32,978 bases of DNA. It comes from a virus. The position numbers were made by a program, and so were the translations under genes. Below are positions 24,873-32,803 of this stretch, in pieces (the first letter of the stretch is position 1; each line of letters opens with the position of its first letter). The DNA lies in IMG/VR virus record IMGVR_UViG_3300042557_001455, positions 1 to 32,978 of that record; one strand, 5' to 3'. The notes beneath the pieces are model-generated. The model did not search any database. It was not told where the DNA came from and saw only the letters and a program-made list of their open reading frames with translations.

Positions 24873-26738
24873 TTATAAGTTTACTACTCTACCTTGAATA
24901 TCAGTATTAGGATATTTTACTTCAAAAATCATAGGATCTATTGATGGATAAACTACATTATTAACTGTAGCTCCGGGAATGTCATAAGCAAACTCAGAGT
25001 ATCCTAAATTAACACCTACTTTATTTGATATTGTAATATTTTTAACAGTTTGCACTCCTTCAATTTCATCTAAGATAACATATAAATCTCTTAGAATAAT
25101 AGGTTCATTAATCTGCCAGTTCTTAATAGCAAAAAAATCTTGCATAGCCAAAATACATCTAGTTAGTACTTCATTTGAGTTGAAGTTTGGAAGTACTATA
25201 ATATCAAAATTAACCCCGATATTAATAATAAATGCGTCTTTAATATTGATTGAATCATTTACCATTCTATATTGAGAAAGGTAAGTAGATAGATTTTGTT
25301 TAAGAGCTACTGAGGCTGTTCTTAGTTTACTATTAATATCAAAAGAAAGAACATACAAATCAAGTACAGAAGCTGCAGCTCCGGATTGTACTGATTGAGC
25401 TTTTGTAGGTTCTATATAGGCTTTAGCTATTACTCCAAATTTAGAAGGTATTGAAAGTGCTCTTACTAAATAATCATCTTGAGTTACGTTACGCAATTGA
25501 GTTGCAAAGTTTGCTGAAGCATTTTGTCTAATCTCTTCAGCTGTGTCTCCATCACCACCCCCATCAGCTGCTGCTAAATTGTTAACAGCTAAAGTTCCAA
25601 ATATATAATTGGCTGTATTAGTATTTAAATTATTATTTAAAAATTGGGGAGTACCGCTTGTAATTGACGTAATTGTATTAGCTGGTACATTGGCTGAGAC
25701 TCCTCCACCTGTTAAGTATCTAACAGTTAAAGTGGTATTTGATGGGGCTATACCATATGTTTTAGTAAATACAAAGTTTGAAGGAGCAAATGCTGTTGTT
25801 AATTTATCAATCTCAAACGGTAAACCTAAACCAACATTATCTGGGTTAGGTAAAATTTCCTCATCAGTATCAGCTGAGGTTCCAGCTCCGAATTGTAGTT
25901 GGAGAGTAGTACTGTTTAAGAAACGAGTTGTAAATCTTCTTTGTACTTGTTTTAATTGTAAAAGGAATGGGGTATCACCTTGGTACTGTGATAGGTTAGG
26001 ATCATTTACATTAGTATTCTTGATAGAGTCAAAAACAGTATCTTGAGCTAAATAATCTACTTCATACCAGACATTTCCATTACTATCTACTATATCTAAA
26101 ATACCTACTATGTTAGGTGAATTTATTTCTACTGTAGCAAACTGTTGAGGAGCCCCAAATGAGAATGAGGTAGTATTAATAGTAGAGGATATAGCTTTAC
26201 GAACTTTTCTTAATAAGAAATAGTCCACTACTAAACCTCCACTTGATACTTGATAAACTGTTACTTCTGTAGGGTCACCTGAAGATGAAACACTAAAATC
26301 AACTGGGTCTTCTATAATAAAAGAGACACTATTAGGAGGTGTAGAAGATATTACAGTATTAGCTGGTATTGATAAAGCATAGCTAAAGTCTGGAGATTGA
26401 GATCCTATAAATCCTGTTGCTGGGACTTGTTGGTAAAATTCAATATCAACTGTAGCAACTTGAGTTACATTTGGTTTATAACCAAACATATAAGCTAACT
26501 CATATAAATTATTTGTTTGACGGGCATACTGTAAGTATGTCTCTTGGATTTGGTTATCCAAATAGAAAGACATAATATCACCTACATAAGCTGCCATTTC
26601 CATAAACATCATACCTGGTGATGCTGGAGAAAAGTCATTGTAGGTTGTAGGGAAATAAGTACGAGCGTAGTTAATTAAACTCGCTCTTAACTCGGTAAAA
26701 TCCTTGTTTATATACTGTATGTTACGTCTTACGGCCAT
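24873..26738 (-). CDS. gp6: Baseplate wedge protein, gp6-like (BaseplateJ family)
   Basis: A 621-residue protein. The N-terminus MAVRRNIQYINKDFTELRASLINYARTYFP, followed by SPASPGMMFMEMAAYVGDIMSFYLD (residues about 39-63), is the characteristic gp6/BaseplateJ N-terminal signature. The later AEEIRQNASANFATQLRNVTQDDY segment (around residue 400) is the conserved BaseplateJ core. gp6 dimers form the backbone ring of the T4 baseplate and drive sheath contraction signalling. Length is close to T4 gp6 (about 660 residues). The ATG overlaps the gp25-like stop by one base, and the order 25 then 6 follows the conserved myovirus gene order. Confidence 0.9.
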   Translation of the reverse strand: MAVRRNIQYINKDFTELRASLINYARTYFPTTYNDFSPASPGMMFMEMAAYVGDIMSFYLDNQIQETYLQYARQTNNLYELAYMFGYKPNVTQVATVDIEFYQQVPATGFIGSQSPDFSYALSIPANTVISSTPPNSVSFIIEDPVDFSVSSSGDPTEVTVYQVSSGGLVVDYFLLRKVRKAISSTINTTSFSFGAPQQFATVEINSPNIVGILDIVDSNGNVWYEVDYLAQDTVFDSIKNTNVNDPNLSQYQGDTPFLLQLKQVQRRFTTRFLNSTTLQLQFGAGTSADTDEEILPNPDNVGLGLPFEIDKLTTAFAPSNFVFTKTYGIAPSNTTLTVRYLTGGGVSANVPANTITSITSGTPQFLNNNLNTNTANYIFGTLAVNNLAAADGGGDGDTAEEIRQNASANFATQLRNVTQDDYLVRALSIPSKFGVIAKAYIEPTKAQSVQSGAAASVLDLYVLSFDINSKLRTASVALKQNLSTYLSQYRMVNDSINIKDAFIINIGVNFDIIVLPNFNSNEVLTRCILAMQDFFAIKNWQINEPIILRDLYVILDEIEGVQTVKNITISNKVGVNLGYSEFAYDIPGATVNNVVYPSIDPMIFEVKYPNTDIQGRVVNL

Positions 26739-27145
26739 TAGTTGAATGCTATTTGAATTTCGTCTGATATAGCGGTATCTATAACATTGTAAGTTAAGGA
26801 TACTGTTATAGTATTAGTGTCTGGGTCTTGAAATATATCTAAACTAGCTACAAGTACATTAGGAAAAAAACGAGATAGTTGTGATTGAATATTCTCTTTA
26901 AGACCATCTAAATTACCAGTAGTAATTTGTTCAAAAATAAAAGCTCTTAAACCTGAGCCAAATGTAGGGTTAAGATATCTTTCGGGTGGGTTAGTTAGAA
27001 AAAAATTTATAAGATTATTTCTTATAGCGTCTTTTGTGGTATAGGTAGAATAAAAAACACCTGGAGCATTAAAAGGAATAGCAACACCAACAGCTGTTCC
27101 TGGTTTGGTATCAATTGGAAATATCTTTTGTGCTCCAAATGCCAT
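26738..27145 (-). CDS. gp25: Baseplate wedge protein, gp25-like
   Basis: A 135-residue protein of the gp25/W0 'lysozyme-like' family, the most conserved wedge component of contractile tails. Typical features are an initial extended part (MAFGAQKIFPIDTKPG), then TKDAIRNNLINFFLTNPPERYLNPTFGSGL (residues 37-66, described in pieces: IRNNLxNxxLTxxxER and PxFGSGL), and a C-terminal beta segment ITVSLTYNV. Despite the family name, the T4 protein has no lysozyme activity; it links sheath and wedge. It overlaps gp6-like by one base and the preceding gene by one base. Confidence 0.92.
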   Translation of the reverse strand: MAFGAQKIFPIDTKPGTAVGVAIPFNAPGVFYSTYTTKDAIRNNLINFFLTNPPERYLNPTFGSGLRAFIFEQITTGNLDGLKENIQSQLSRFFPNVLVASLDIFQDPDTNTITVSLTYNVIDTAISDEIQIAFN

Positions 27146-27513
27146 TACTTACCTCCTTTCATTAATCCCATAATCATATCTAAACCAACATTACCTGCTG
27201 GTAAATCACTACCAGGCATAGCACCTGAAGGTACTTGCATTGTAGTTTGATTCATACCCATTCCTCTAGCATCCATTGAGTTAAATGAAAGAGTATCTTG
27301 TCCTCTTCTCATATCGCCCATAATACTTTCCATCATAGCTCTTTTATCAGTTGCTGATGTAGTACTTGGTTGAGGTTGAATTGGTTGAGTATATGATTCA
27401 ACCACTTGTGTTTTAGGTGCACGAACTGCTTCCAAAAGGATATCTTTTAGTTCCTCTTGGATAGCTTCTCTAACTGCGTCTTTGATAAATGATTTTAATT
27501 CACTTGGTTTCAT
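27145..27513 (-). CDS. Small unknown protein of the baseplate operon, Met/Gly-rich C-terminus
   Basis: A 122-residue protein. Residues 1-30 form an amphipathic, charged helix (SELKSFIKDAVREAIQEELK). A Pro/Gln/Thr-rich linker follows (QPIQPQPSTTSAT). The last 60 residues are unusually rich in Met and Gly (SIMGDMRRGQD, DARGMGMNQTT, DMIMGLMKGGK). No family is recognised. It lies immediately upstream of gp25-like (one-base overlap), and the intergenic 11-mer is two bases before its ATG. A chaperone or assembly factor of the hub, or a small structural protein, are equally possible. Confidence 0.65.
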   Translation of the reverse strand: MKPSELKSFIKDAVREAIQEELKDILLEAVRAPKTQVVESYTQPIQPQPSTTSATDKRAMMESIMGDMRRGQDTLSFNSMDARGMGMNQTTMQVPSGAMPGSDLPAGNVGLDMIMGLMKGGK

Positions 27514-27515
27514 CT

Positions 27516-27526
27516 GTTATAAATAT
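27516..27526 (-). promoter_or_regulatory. Conserved intergenic 11-mer, copy 3
   Basis: GTTATAAATAT on the plus strand in the 18-base gap before ATG 27513, two bases from the start codon. If it is a promoter, its transcripts would be leaderless or begin inside the gene. Confidence 0.45.
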
Positions 27527-27531
27527 TGAAT

Positions 27532-28374
27532 TTAGTAGGCTTTTAAATTGTCTCTGTCAATAATTAATTTAAGTTCATCAATTAATGTTCGATCGTTAGT
27601 TGTAAACGATAGAGGTGTCTCTATTAAAGGAATACCGGATTGATTAAATGCAACTGCTTTTCTACGAGTAACAGTAGAGCTGAAAGGTACTTCTTCTATT
27701 TTGAATATAAAACCTTGATAAGTTGAATTATCTACAGATTGTTGATTATCTGTTAATATTTTTTGAAGATTATCACTTACAGGATTTAGAGTTTGGTTTG
27801 GTTGTAAACATAATGAAAGTGCCGCGTCTAAAGAATTTAAAATAGTCACTACATTTTTTACAAAAGAAGATACTATATTTAAAGCAATTGCTAAAGTATC
27901 TAGGTCTTGTTTTCTTTTAACTAATTTAGATTCACCTAAAGAATTATAAGTTAAATTATCTGTTAAATCACCTAAATCACTTAAAAGAGCAGTAACAAAA
28001 CCGGGTGCTGTGGGTAAAATTTTTACTCCACCTGAAGCTGTGGTTTTAGTTAATTTCAACCCAGTTATAGTAGATAAAGCAACATCAAAAGCAACACTAA
28101 CTCCAGTATATGTAAAAATTACAGTATCTAAAAATGTACTAAATTTATTTAGAAACTCTACAATATTGTTTCGTTTGTCTATAATATTTTGTAGTGTTTG
28201 AGGATCTGGGCAAGTGCCGTCTGTTGGGATTTGTTTTAGTAAATTTTCTAAAGGTAATTTAATTAAATTCTCGTTATCTGATGTTTTTTTAATTAATAGT
28301 AAAGACAATTTTACTAAAGCTGATTTAGGATCAGAGATAGCATTTTGTATAGAAGTTATATCAATCCCAGCCAT
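27532..28374 (-). CDS. Baseplate-module structural protein of unknown type
   Basis: A 280-residue protein with hydrophobic helical segments (LVKLSLLLIKK, FVTALLSDLGDL, IALNIVSSFVKNVVTILNSL) and a C-terminal beta-rich domain (FIFKIEEVPFSSTVTRRKAVAFNQSG). The helices are amphipathic rather than classical membrane spans. The ATG overlaps the stop of the hub-protein gene (TAATG), so it is translated right after it. In T4-like phages hub and tail-tube-associated genes (gp27, gp29, gp48/54) lie here; the sequence is too diverged for me to choose among them. Confidence 0.65.
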   Translation of the reverse strand: MAGIDITSIQNAISDPKSALVKLSLLLIKKTSDNENLIKLPLENLLKQIPTDGTCPDPQTLQNIIDKRNNIVEFLNKFSTFLDTVIFTYTGVSVAFDVALSTITGLKLTKTTASGGVKILPTAPGFVTALLSDLGDLTDNLTYNSLGESKLVKRKQDLDTLAIALNIVSSFVKNVVTILNSLDAALSLCLQPNQTLNPVSDNLQKILTDNQQSVDNSTYQGFIFKIEEVPFSSTVTRRKAVAFNQSGIPLIETPLSFTTNDRTLIDELKLIIDRDNLKAY

Positions 28375-29573
28375 TACAGAGTTTTACTTATATTCGATTT
28401 AGTTGTAGTCTCTAATTGAACCTTTAAGGTAGTTAAATAAGTTATAAACTGACCAGCTGCTGATGCAACTGTAGAAACTGGGATATTTGTTAAAGTTGCA
28501 CTTAAAAGAGATAATTGGTCTACTAATTGAGTTAAAAGAGTTATAGTAGTATCACCGTAAAGTAATGGTTGTACCGCATTAGCCCCACCTAATAACACGC
28601 TATTGGATTGAATCACTGACTGTGGTGAGTCAACATTGAAACTGTTTAAAGCATTGATATTTACAGTTTTAGTTGATGATAAAAGTAAATGATCTTCTGT
28701 AGTATTAAATACTAAACGGCCTGAGTTTAGAATAAGCTGTTTACCAGAGTACTCATTAGGTTGGGTTGGTGGATTAGAAGTATAACTAGAGTAAGAAGTA
28801 CTAGAGGCTTTTAAAGGTATTTTTTGAGTACTAGTAAAATATATAGAAGTATCATCATTATTAATATCTTCTATAGTTGGAATCCATCCTTCATCTGTTT
28901 GATTACCTTGACCATTACGAATAATAGTAATAGGGTCGCCATTAGTTCCTATAGAAGACCATGTATTAGGAGTATTTTTAACAGTAGATCCTAAACGGAT
29001 TGAATTACCCCACCTACCCTCAAAAATTCTATCTCCTTCAAATGGTAAGAGTGGATGTATATTCCCTCTTTCAACAAATGTTCTTCCTAAAAATATCTCA
29101 GTAGATTGATCTGTTACTCTTCTTACACTACCTAACTCTGTCTCAACATAATCTTTTTGTTGTGAGGGAGGTAATATATTAGAGTTTTGAGGAAAAGCAT
29201 TATGGTGGGGATGATTCCAAATACCCACAACACTCATATAATAAGCTGTCTTAGATGAAGCAAATTCACCTATATCAGTATTTGGGAAAGAAGAGATAAA
29301 TACTATCTCATTTATTAAAGGTAAATTCCTAGTAGAAGGATCATAGGGTTTAGCTGTAGGATAAGATTGGTTTGGAGATACAGGTTGGTCAACTAAAACA
29401 TATTCAATTGTACCTAAACCATTCCATTCACCAAGTTCTTTCCAACGCGGATGAGTCTCATCTAATACTATGCTAACTACTCTACCTACATTTTGAACAG
29501 GAAAAGCTATAGAAAATCTAGACTTATCAAGTAAAGCCCCTAAAACACCACCTGACCTATTTGTTTTAGCCAT
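28374..29573 (-). CDS. Baseplate hub / spike protein, gp5 N-terminal (OB-fold)-like
   Basis: A 399-residue protein. Residues about 15-130 carry an OB-fold-like region (FPVQNVGRVVSIVLDETHPRW, IEYVLVDQP, LPLINEIVFISSFP), matching the gp5 N-terminal domain that joins the spike to gp27 in T4-like hubs. The middle (around 180-210) has FVERGNIHPLLPFEGDRIFEGRWGNSIRLGS, also seen in phage hub/spike proteins. The C-terminal 120 residues contain beta-prism-like repeats (LLLSSTKTVNINALNSFNV) and a final helical bundle. There is no visible lysozyme domain, unlike T4 gp5. It begins the baseplate block and overlaps the 111-residue gene by one base. Confidence 0.75.
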   Translation of the reverse strand: MAKTNRSGGVLGALLDKSRFSIAFPVQNVGRVVSIVLDETHPRWKELGEWNGLGTIEYVLVDQPVSPNQSYPTAKPYDPSTRNLPLINEIVFISSFPNTDIGEFASSKTAYYMSVVGIWNHPHHNAFPQNSNILPPSQQKDYVETELGSVRRVTDQSTEIFLGRTFVERGNIHPLLPFEGDRIFEGRWGNSIRLGSTVKNTPNTWSSIGTNGDPITIIRNGQGNQTDEGWIPTIEDINNDDTSIYFTSTQKIPLKASSTSYSSYTSNPPTQPNEYSGKQLILNSGRLVFNTTEDHLLLSSTKTVNINALNSFNVDSPQSVIQSNSVLLGGANAVQPLLYGDTTITLLTQLVDQLSLLSATLTNIPVSTVASAAGQFITYLTTLKVQLETTTKSNISKTL

Positions 29574-29908
29574 TACTCCTCAGATTTAAACTTACTTATC
29601 TCATCAAGTAATTGTTGTTTTTCTTCGTCTGAAATTCCTAAGCCAGCATCAGTTGCTTCACTATTCATTGCACGTTGTGCTAGGGCAGCCATTTTAATTA
29701 ATAGGTCATCATTTTTGATGCCCATTTCTAGGTATTCTTTAATTAAGGGAACTAAGAGAGTAGCGTCACCTATTTCTTCAATCATAGGTTTTAGTTCATT
29801 GATAAGAGCATTTATTTGCTTATCTTTTTTCTTTTGATTGTCATAGATTTCCTCTAATAAATCAGAGAATTTCTTTTTACCAAATACGGTTTTATCAAAC
29901 TGGCTCAT
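29573..29908 (-). CDS. Small helical coiled-coil protein
   Basis: A 111-residue, highly charged, all-helical protein (KKKFSDLLEEIYDNQKKKDKQINALINELK, then EEKQQLLDEISKFKSEE). A central hydrophobic helix LLVPLIKEYLEMGI precedes a segment MAALAQRAMNSEA. No motif or family is recognised. The intergenic 11-mer ends one base before its ATG, and the gene overlaps the hub-protein gene by one base. An assembly or chaperone function for the tail hub is possible from position only. A small terminase-type protein is another possibility but is not supported by a visible DNA-binding motif. Confidence 0.65.
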   Translation of the reverse strand: MSQFDKTVFGKKKFSDLLEEIYDNQKKKDKQINALINELKPMIEEIGDATLLVPLIKEYLEMGIKNDDLLIKMAALAQRAMNSEATDAGLGISDEEKQQLLDEISKFKSEE

Positions 29909-29909
29909 G

Positions 29910-29920
29910 GTTATAAATAT
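29910..29920 (-). promoter_or_regulatory. Conserved intergenic 11-mer, copy 4
   Basis: GTTATAAATAT on the plus strand, in the 14-base gap between the sigma-factor gene and ATG 29908. It would place a promoter at the head of the baseplate operon. Confidence 0.45.
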
Positions 29921-29922
29921 AT

Positions 29923-30645
29923 TTATTTAAACTCTACATAACCGTGTTCTAAATAATGTATATAGTTGGATCTAAATATACTGTATAATTGTCCTGCTAT
30001 TTTAGTTATTTTTGGGGTTTTAGCGTCTATCTGTTCCCTAATGTAGATATATAATGCTTTCTTATTAAAAACGTCTATACTGTCACGTTTACGGAATAGT
30101 TCTAAAATAGCATCAGCAATTTGAGCATCTTCATCTTTAGGAAACAACTCAAAAATATTCTCAGTACAATACACTGTAAACTCATCTATATAATATGATA
30201 GTTTATCATCATGAGCATCTTGTAATGTTTCTTCAATTTGATAAGAAAATTTTTCATTCTCATCTAATCCTTCAACAGGTGCCTTATCGATTCTACGCTT
30301 GTAGTTTCGTGTGTTGGATATAATTAAATAACGTTTTGCAATTGTACCAAAGTAAGAGTATGCTTTAGATCCTTTAGTCTGATCGTATAGATGTATTTTA
30401 GAGAGAAGAAAGGTAATTACCTCATGCTGAAGATCTTCAATATTTTCTACTTCTGTATAATAGAATTTAAAGGTATGAATAATATTCTCAGTAAGTTTAA
30501 AAAATGGGTAATGAATATATCTATGATATATTCTTTCTTTTTCTAATGTATTAGTTGCTTTATTATATCTTACAATAGCATCCTCTGTTTCCTGAGTGAA
30601 GTATTGTACACCTTTTTTCTTTTTAGGGATTATTTCTTCACTCAT
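29923..30645 (-). CDS. RNA polymerase sigma factor, T4 gp55-like (late transcription)
   Basis: A 240-residue protein. Residues about 66-112 resemble sigma region 2: VENIEDLQHEVITFLL, then LYDQTKGSKAYSYFGTIAKRYLI, giving the D-L-Q-E, Y-D-x-x-K-G and Y-F-x-x-x-A-x-R pattern that binds the polymerase clamp and opens the -10 element. A basic segment (NYKRRIDK) and a helical C-terminal part follow, without an obvious region 4, as in gp55 of T4. Late sigma factors work with the sliding clamp to transcribe virion genes. The gene lies directly upstream of the baseplate block and its start overlaps the membrane-protein gene by four bases. It is larger than T4 gp55 (185 residues). Confidence 0.8.
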   Translation of the reverse strand: MSEEIIPKKKKGVQYFTQETEDAIVRYNKATNTLEKERIYHRYIHYPFFKLTENIIHTFKFYYTEVENIEDLQHEVITFLLSKIHLYDQTKGSKAYSYFGTIAKRYLIISNTRNYKRRIDKAPVEGLDENEKFSYQIEETLQDAHDDKLSYYIDEFTVYCTENIFELFPKDEDAQIADAILELFRKRDSIDVFNKKALYIYIREQIDAKTPKITKIAGQLYSIFRSNYIHYLEHGYVEFK

Positions 30646-30935
30646 AATTTTATGTTATAGGGTCTTAACATATCGTTTAACATTTTAAGTCGATCAAAGA
30701 AAAATCCTACTTCATCATCACTTTTAAAAGTACCTTTAGCATCAACTTCATCAATCCGCTTAATCATAAATTCTACAGTACTACCTAAACCATTAATATA
30801 GTCTTGGTATGAGATAATAGCTTCTTGTCTTTTGTTAAGTTCGTCTTCGTATCGTTCAACTTTCTTAAGAAGGTTAAAGGTCGTGAATCCTAAGATCACG
30901 ACCGCAACCAAAAGTATAATAATGGTAATTATCAT
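30642..30935 (-). CDS. Small membrane-anchored coiled-coil protein
   Basis: A 97-residue protein. Residues 2-23 (IITIIILLVAVVILGFTTFNLL) form one transmembrane helix, followed by a basic/charged coiled coil (KKVERYEDELNKRQEAI) and a helical C-terminus. The likely orientation is N-out or short N-in with the coil in the cytoplasm. It overlaps both neighbours by four bases (ATGA junctions), between the HD-domain and sigma genes. A spanin or holin role is conceivable but no lipobox or paired gene is seen. A perfect 8-bp inverted repeat (30879-30886 with 30896-30903, loop 9) lies within its transmembrane codons. Confidence 0.7.
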   Translation of the reverse strand: MIITIIILLVAVVILGFTTFNLLKKVERYEDELNKRQEAIISYQDYINGLGSTVEFMIKRIDEVDAKGTFKSDDEVGFFFDRLKMLNDMLRPYNIKL

Positions 30936-31702
30936 ATACTATCTAATAGATTTTTTAATCCTTCACTTCTAACTCCACTAAGTGCTTTTTGCTTGGTGAC
31001 TGAAGGAGTGTTAGTTGTTTTTTTAACTGGGGCTGTTTTAGCAGTTCCATTTTTAAACTTAGGTAACCATTCACGTTCAAACTCAATACGAGCAGCCATC
31101 ATATCAGCAAAATGGAGAATATAAGGAAGTGAAGTACGCGGTTTAACCTCAGGAGTGAATCCCATAAAGTACTTCTTATTTGCTTCATCATATAAACCAT
31201 CATGAGTTTGAATACCTATCATCTCATTAAAGGTATATTGAATGCCATGAGATTGAAGAAGATAAAGACCACGGTCAGGAACTGAGGCAAATGCAATTTT
31301 ATCATTATGCATATAATCTTCACCTAGCTTATTTCGTCTCCATTCATCAGTTTGGGGAATATAAGCTTCATTTTCTTCATCACCCATCTTACCTAGGTCA
31401 TGGTTGATTGCAGCAAAAACAAGTTCTTCCATAGTGTATGTACTTGTATCTACTCCTTCATCAGCCCATAGTTGATGTTGTTTAAGAGCACAACGTACAA
31501 CACGAATAACATGTTCTACATAACCACCTGGGAAAGCATTATGGTATTCTTTTTTATGGGCAGCAGGCATTAGCATTAAGCGATCAGCGTACTGATTATA
31601 GAAGTCTAGGAGTTTTTCTTTACGAGGTGAAGAGATATGTTCTTCAATAAGTCCTAAAAATACTTCCCAATTGTTTTGGATTTGTTCTGCTGTAAGATTC
31701 AT
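30932..31702 (-). CDS. HD-domain phosphohydrolase / nuclease
   Basis: A 256-residue protein with the HD metal site in order: H64 (GGYVEHVIRV), H101-D102 (NHDLGKMG), H167-D168 (QTHDGLYDE) and D200 (LHFADMMAAR). The HNAFPGGYVEH and HADMMAAR layout is like YhaM-type or T4-like phage HD hydrolases that act on nucleotides or RNA 3' ends; the substrate cannot be told. The C-terminal 45 residues are basic and Thr/Pro-rich (KTAPVKKTTNTPSVTK), a likely disordered tail that may bind nucleic acid. It is followed by the membrane-protein gene with a four-base overlap. Confidence 0.85.
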   Translation of the reverse strand: MNLTAEQIQNNWEVFLGLIEEHISSPRKEKLLDFYNQYADRLMLMPAAHKKEYHNAFPGGYVEHVIRVVRCALKQHQLWADEGVDTSTYTMEELVFAAINHDLGKMGDEENEAYIPQTDEWRRNKLGEDYMHNDKIAFASVPDRGLYLLQSHGIQYTFNEMIGIQTHDGLYDEANKKYFMGFTPEVKPRTSLPYILHFADMMAARIEFEREWLPKFKNGTAKTAPVKKTTNTPSVTKQKALSGVRSEGLKNLLDSI

Positions 31703-31717
31703 AACTTTTATTTAAAA

Positions 31718-31891
31718 TTAGTTTTGACGTTGTACCATCATTTTAAGGTCACTGATAATATCATGTGCCTCTGCAATAAGTTTTTGGTATTGTTCTTTAG
31801 TTGTGGTTGGGCGTGTAATTAAAACACCCATAGAGGTTAACTTGCCTTCAAGTTTCTCTAGTTTTTGAACTGCTAGATCTGGATTTCTCAT
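31718..31891 (-). CDS. 57-residue unknown protein
   Basis: A short frame from ATG 31891 to TAA 31718, encoding 57 residues that begin MRNPDLAVQKLEKLEGKL and end HDIISDLKMMVQRQN. It is helical and charged at both ends, with a central T-T-T turn (RPTTTKEQYQK), suggesting two helices. It fills the interval between two other genes (15- and 54-base gaps) on the same strand, and its composition is typical of a real protein, which is why I call it. No family is recognised and there is no Shine-Dalgarno sequence. Confidence 0.65.
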   Translation of the reverse strand: MRNPDLAVQKLEKLEGKLTSMGVLITRPTTTKEQYQKLIAEAHDIISDLKMMVQRQN

Positions 31892-31945
31892 GTTTAATAT
31901 TTTTGTTGGGTTATAATGTAATGTAGATATATGTTGGAATCAAGT

Positions 31946-32383
31946 TTACTTGATAAATTTCTCAACTATATCTTGGATTTGTTTTAAATGAGCACATTTC
32001 TCATACTCTTCTTTACATTCAAAGAATTTAATAGCCATAACTAAGGCAAATACTAAATTATCATCAGCAAAAGTTTTTATAGCATCTATATCTATTTTAC
32101 GTTTTAAATTTAATTTAGAAGCATAAAACCACACCCTTGAATAAGTGACTAAATCGGCTATATCATCTAAACCAGCTATTTCTTTAATTAATTGTTCAGG
32201 AAGATGATGTTTAAGTTGATGGTAGAAAGCTTTATTATTTAATATAATTTTTTTAAGCATCCCTACCCAAAATATAGGGGTTTCTTGAATTAAAATAAGT
32301 TCATCAGCTGCCTTAGCTTTTTGCTCTAAGGGAGTATCAAATTCTGTTGAATCGAATAGATTAAATATTTTATTTATATCCAT
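31946..32383 (-). CDS. Unknown helical protein (145 residues)
   Basis: I place the start at ATG 32383 (MDINKIFNLFDSTEF). In-frame ATGs at 32389 and 32395 are alternatives. The open frame continues upstream into the tRNA-Gly gene, but that extension is not protein. The product is helical with aromatic clusters (ETPIFWVGMLKKI, VWFYASKLNLKRK) and two cysteines near the C-terminus (FFECKEEYEKCAHL). No catalytic motif is visible and I do not recognise the family. It is the first protein gene after the tRNAs. Confidence is in the gene, not in a function. Confidence 0.65.
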   Translation of the reverse strand: MDINKIFNLFDSTEFDTPLEQKAKAADELILIQETPIFWVGMLKKIILNNKAFYHQLKHHLPEQLIKEIAGLDDIADLVTYSRVWFYASKLNLKRKIDIDAIKTFADDNLVFALVMAIKFFECKEEYEKCAHLKQIQDIVEKFIK

Positions 32384-32431
32384 TTGCATATACATATATG
32401 CGTAGATCAAGAAACATATAGGTAAAATTAG

Positions 32432-32504
32432 AGCGAAAGACCGGATTCGAACCGGCGACCCTGACCTTGGCAAGGTCATGCTCTACCAACTGAGCTACTT
32501 TCGC
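32432..32504 (-). tRNA. tRNA-Gly (anticodon GCC)
   Basis: A complete 73-base cloverleaf: acceptor GCGAAAG/CTTTCGC, D arm GCTC...GAGC, anticodon stem TGACC/GGTCA with loop TTGCCAA, T arm GCCGG-TTCGAAT-CCGGT, discriminator T. The 3' CCA is not encoded. It reads glycine GGC/GGU codons, which may help translation of the glycine-rich fibre. Confidence 0.95.
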
Positions 32505-32803
32505 ATAAAGTAATGATGGGAATCCTGACTACCCATACGTCCTGGACATGCCCCCTTTCACCCACAACCCAACAGAGTAGCTAATTCTGCTGTTAACGAT
32601 TGGTTGGATTGCTTACCAACACCCGCGGCAGAGATCATGAATATAACCTTGACGGGACCCTAGAGGCTACCAGGTTGCGCATTCTACCCTGTAGTTTAGG
32701 TGGTTTTACCTCACATGTCTGTATGACCCAATATTCCTGCTTTTCAGCAGTTCAACCAGTGCCTTAAGAGCTCTCAACCCTTTATTCAGCCACATTACTT
32801 TTG
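32505..32803 (-). other. GC-richer, hairpin-rich non-coding spacer between the tRNAs (possible structured RNA)
   Basis: This 299-base stretch has no convincing protein frame. In 32521-32640, 60 of 120 bases are G or C, against 16 of 60 in bases 1-60. On the minus strand several compact hairpins can be drawn: CTGCT-GAAA-AGCAG (GNRA-type loop), TTGG-N8-CCAA, ATGGG-N11-CCCAT and AACAG-N14-CTGTT. One part (GCGCAACCTGGTAGCC) resembles a tRNA D arm, but no T arm or acceptor partner follows. I could not match tmRNA, RNase P RNA or a group I intron. It may be degenerate tRNAs or an unrecognised structured RNA. Confidence 0.45.

Noticed and set aside
30642-30935. Holin or spanin
   Set aside because: There is a single N-terminal membrane helix with a coiled coil, but no lipobox, no partner gene and no lysis genes nearby.
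32384-32479. Upstream extension of the 145-residue gene to an ATG at 32479
   Set aside because: The extra residues are the translated tRNA-Gly gene, which is a complete cloverleaf at 32432-32504; internal ATGs at 32383-32395 are better starts.
32505-32803. Additional tRNA genes (Phe, Ser, Pro or Asn) in the inter-tRNA spacer
   Set aside because: D-arm-like and anticodon-like pieces can be found, but no candidate has a matching acceptor stem, a seven-base anticodon loop and a T arm.
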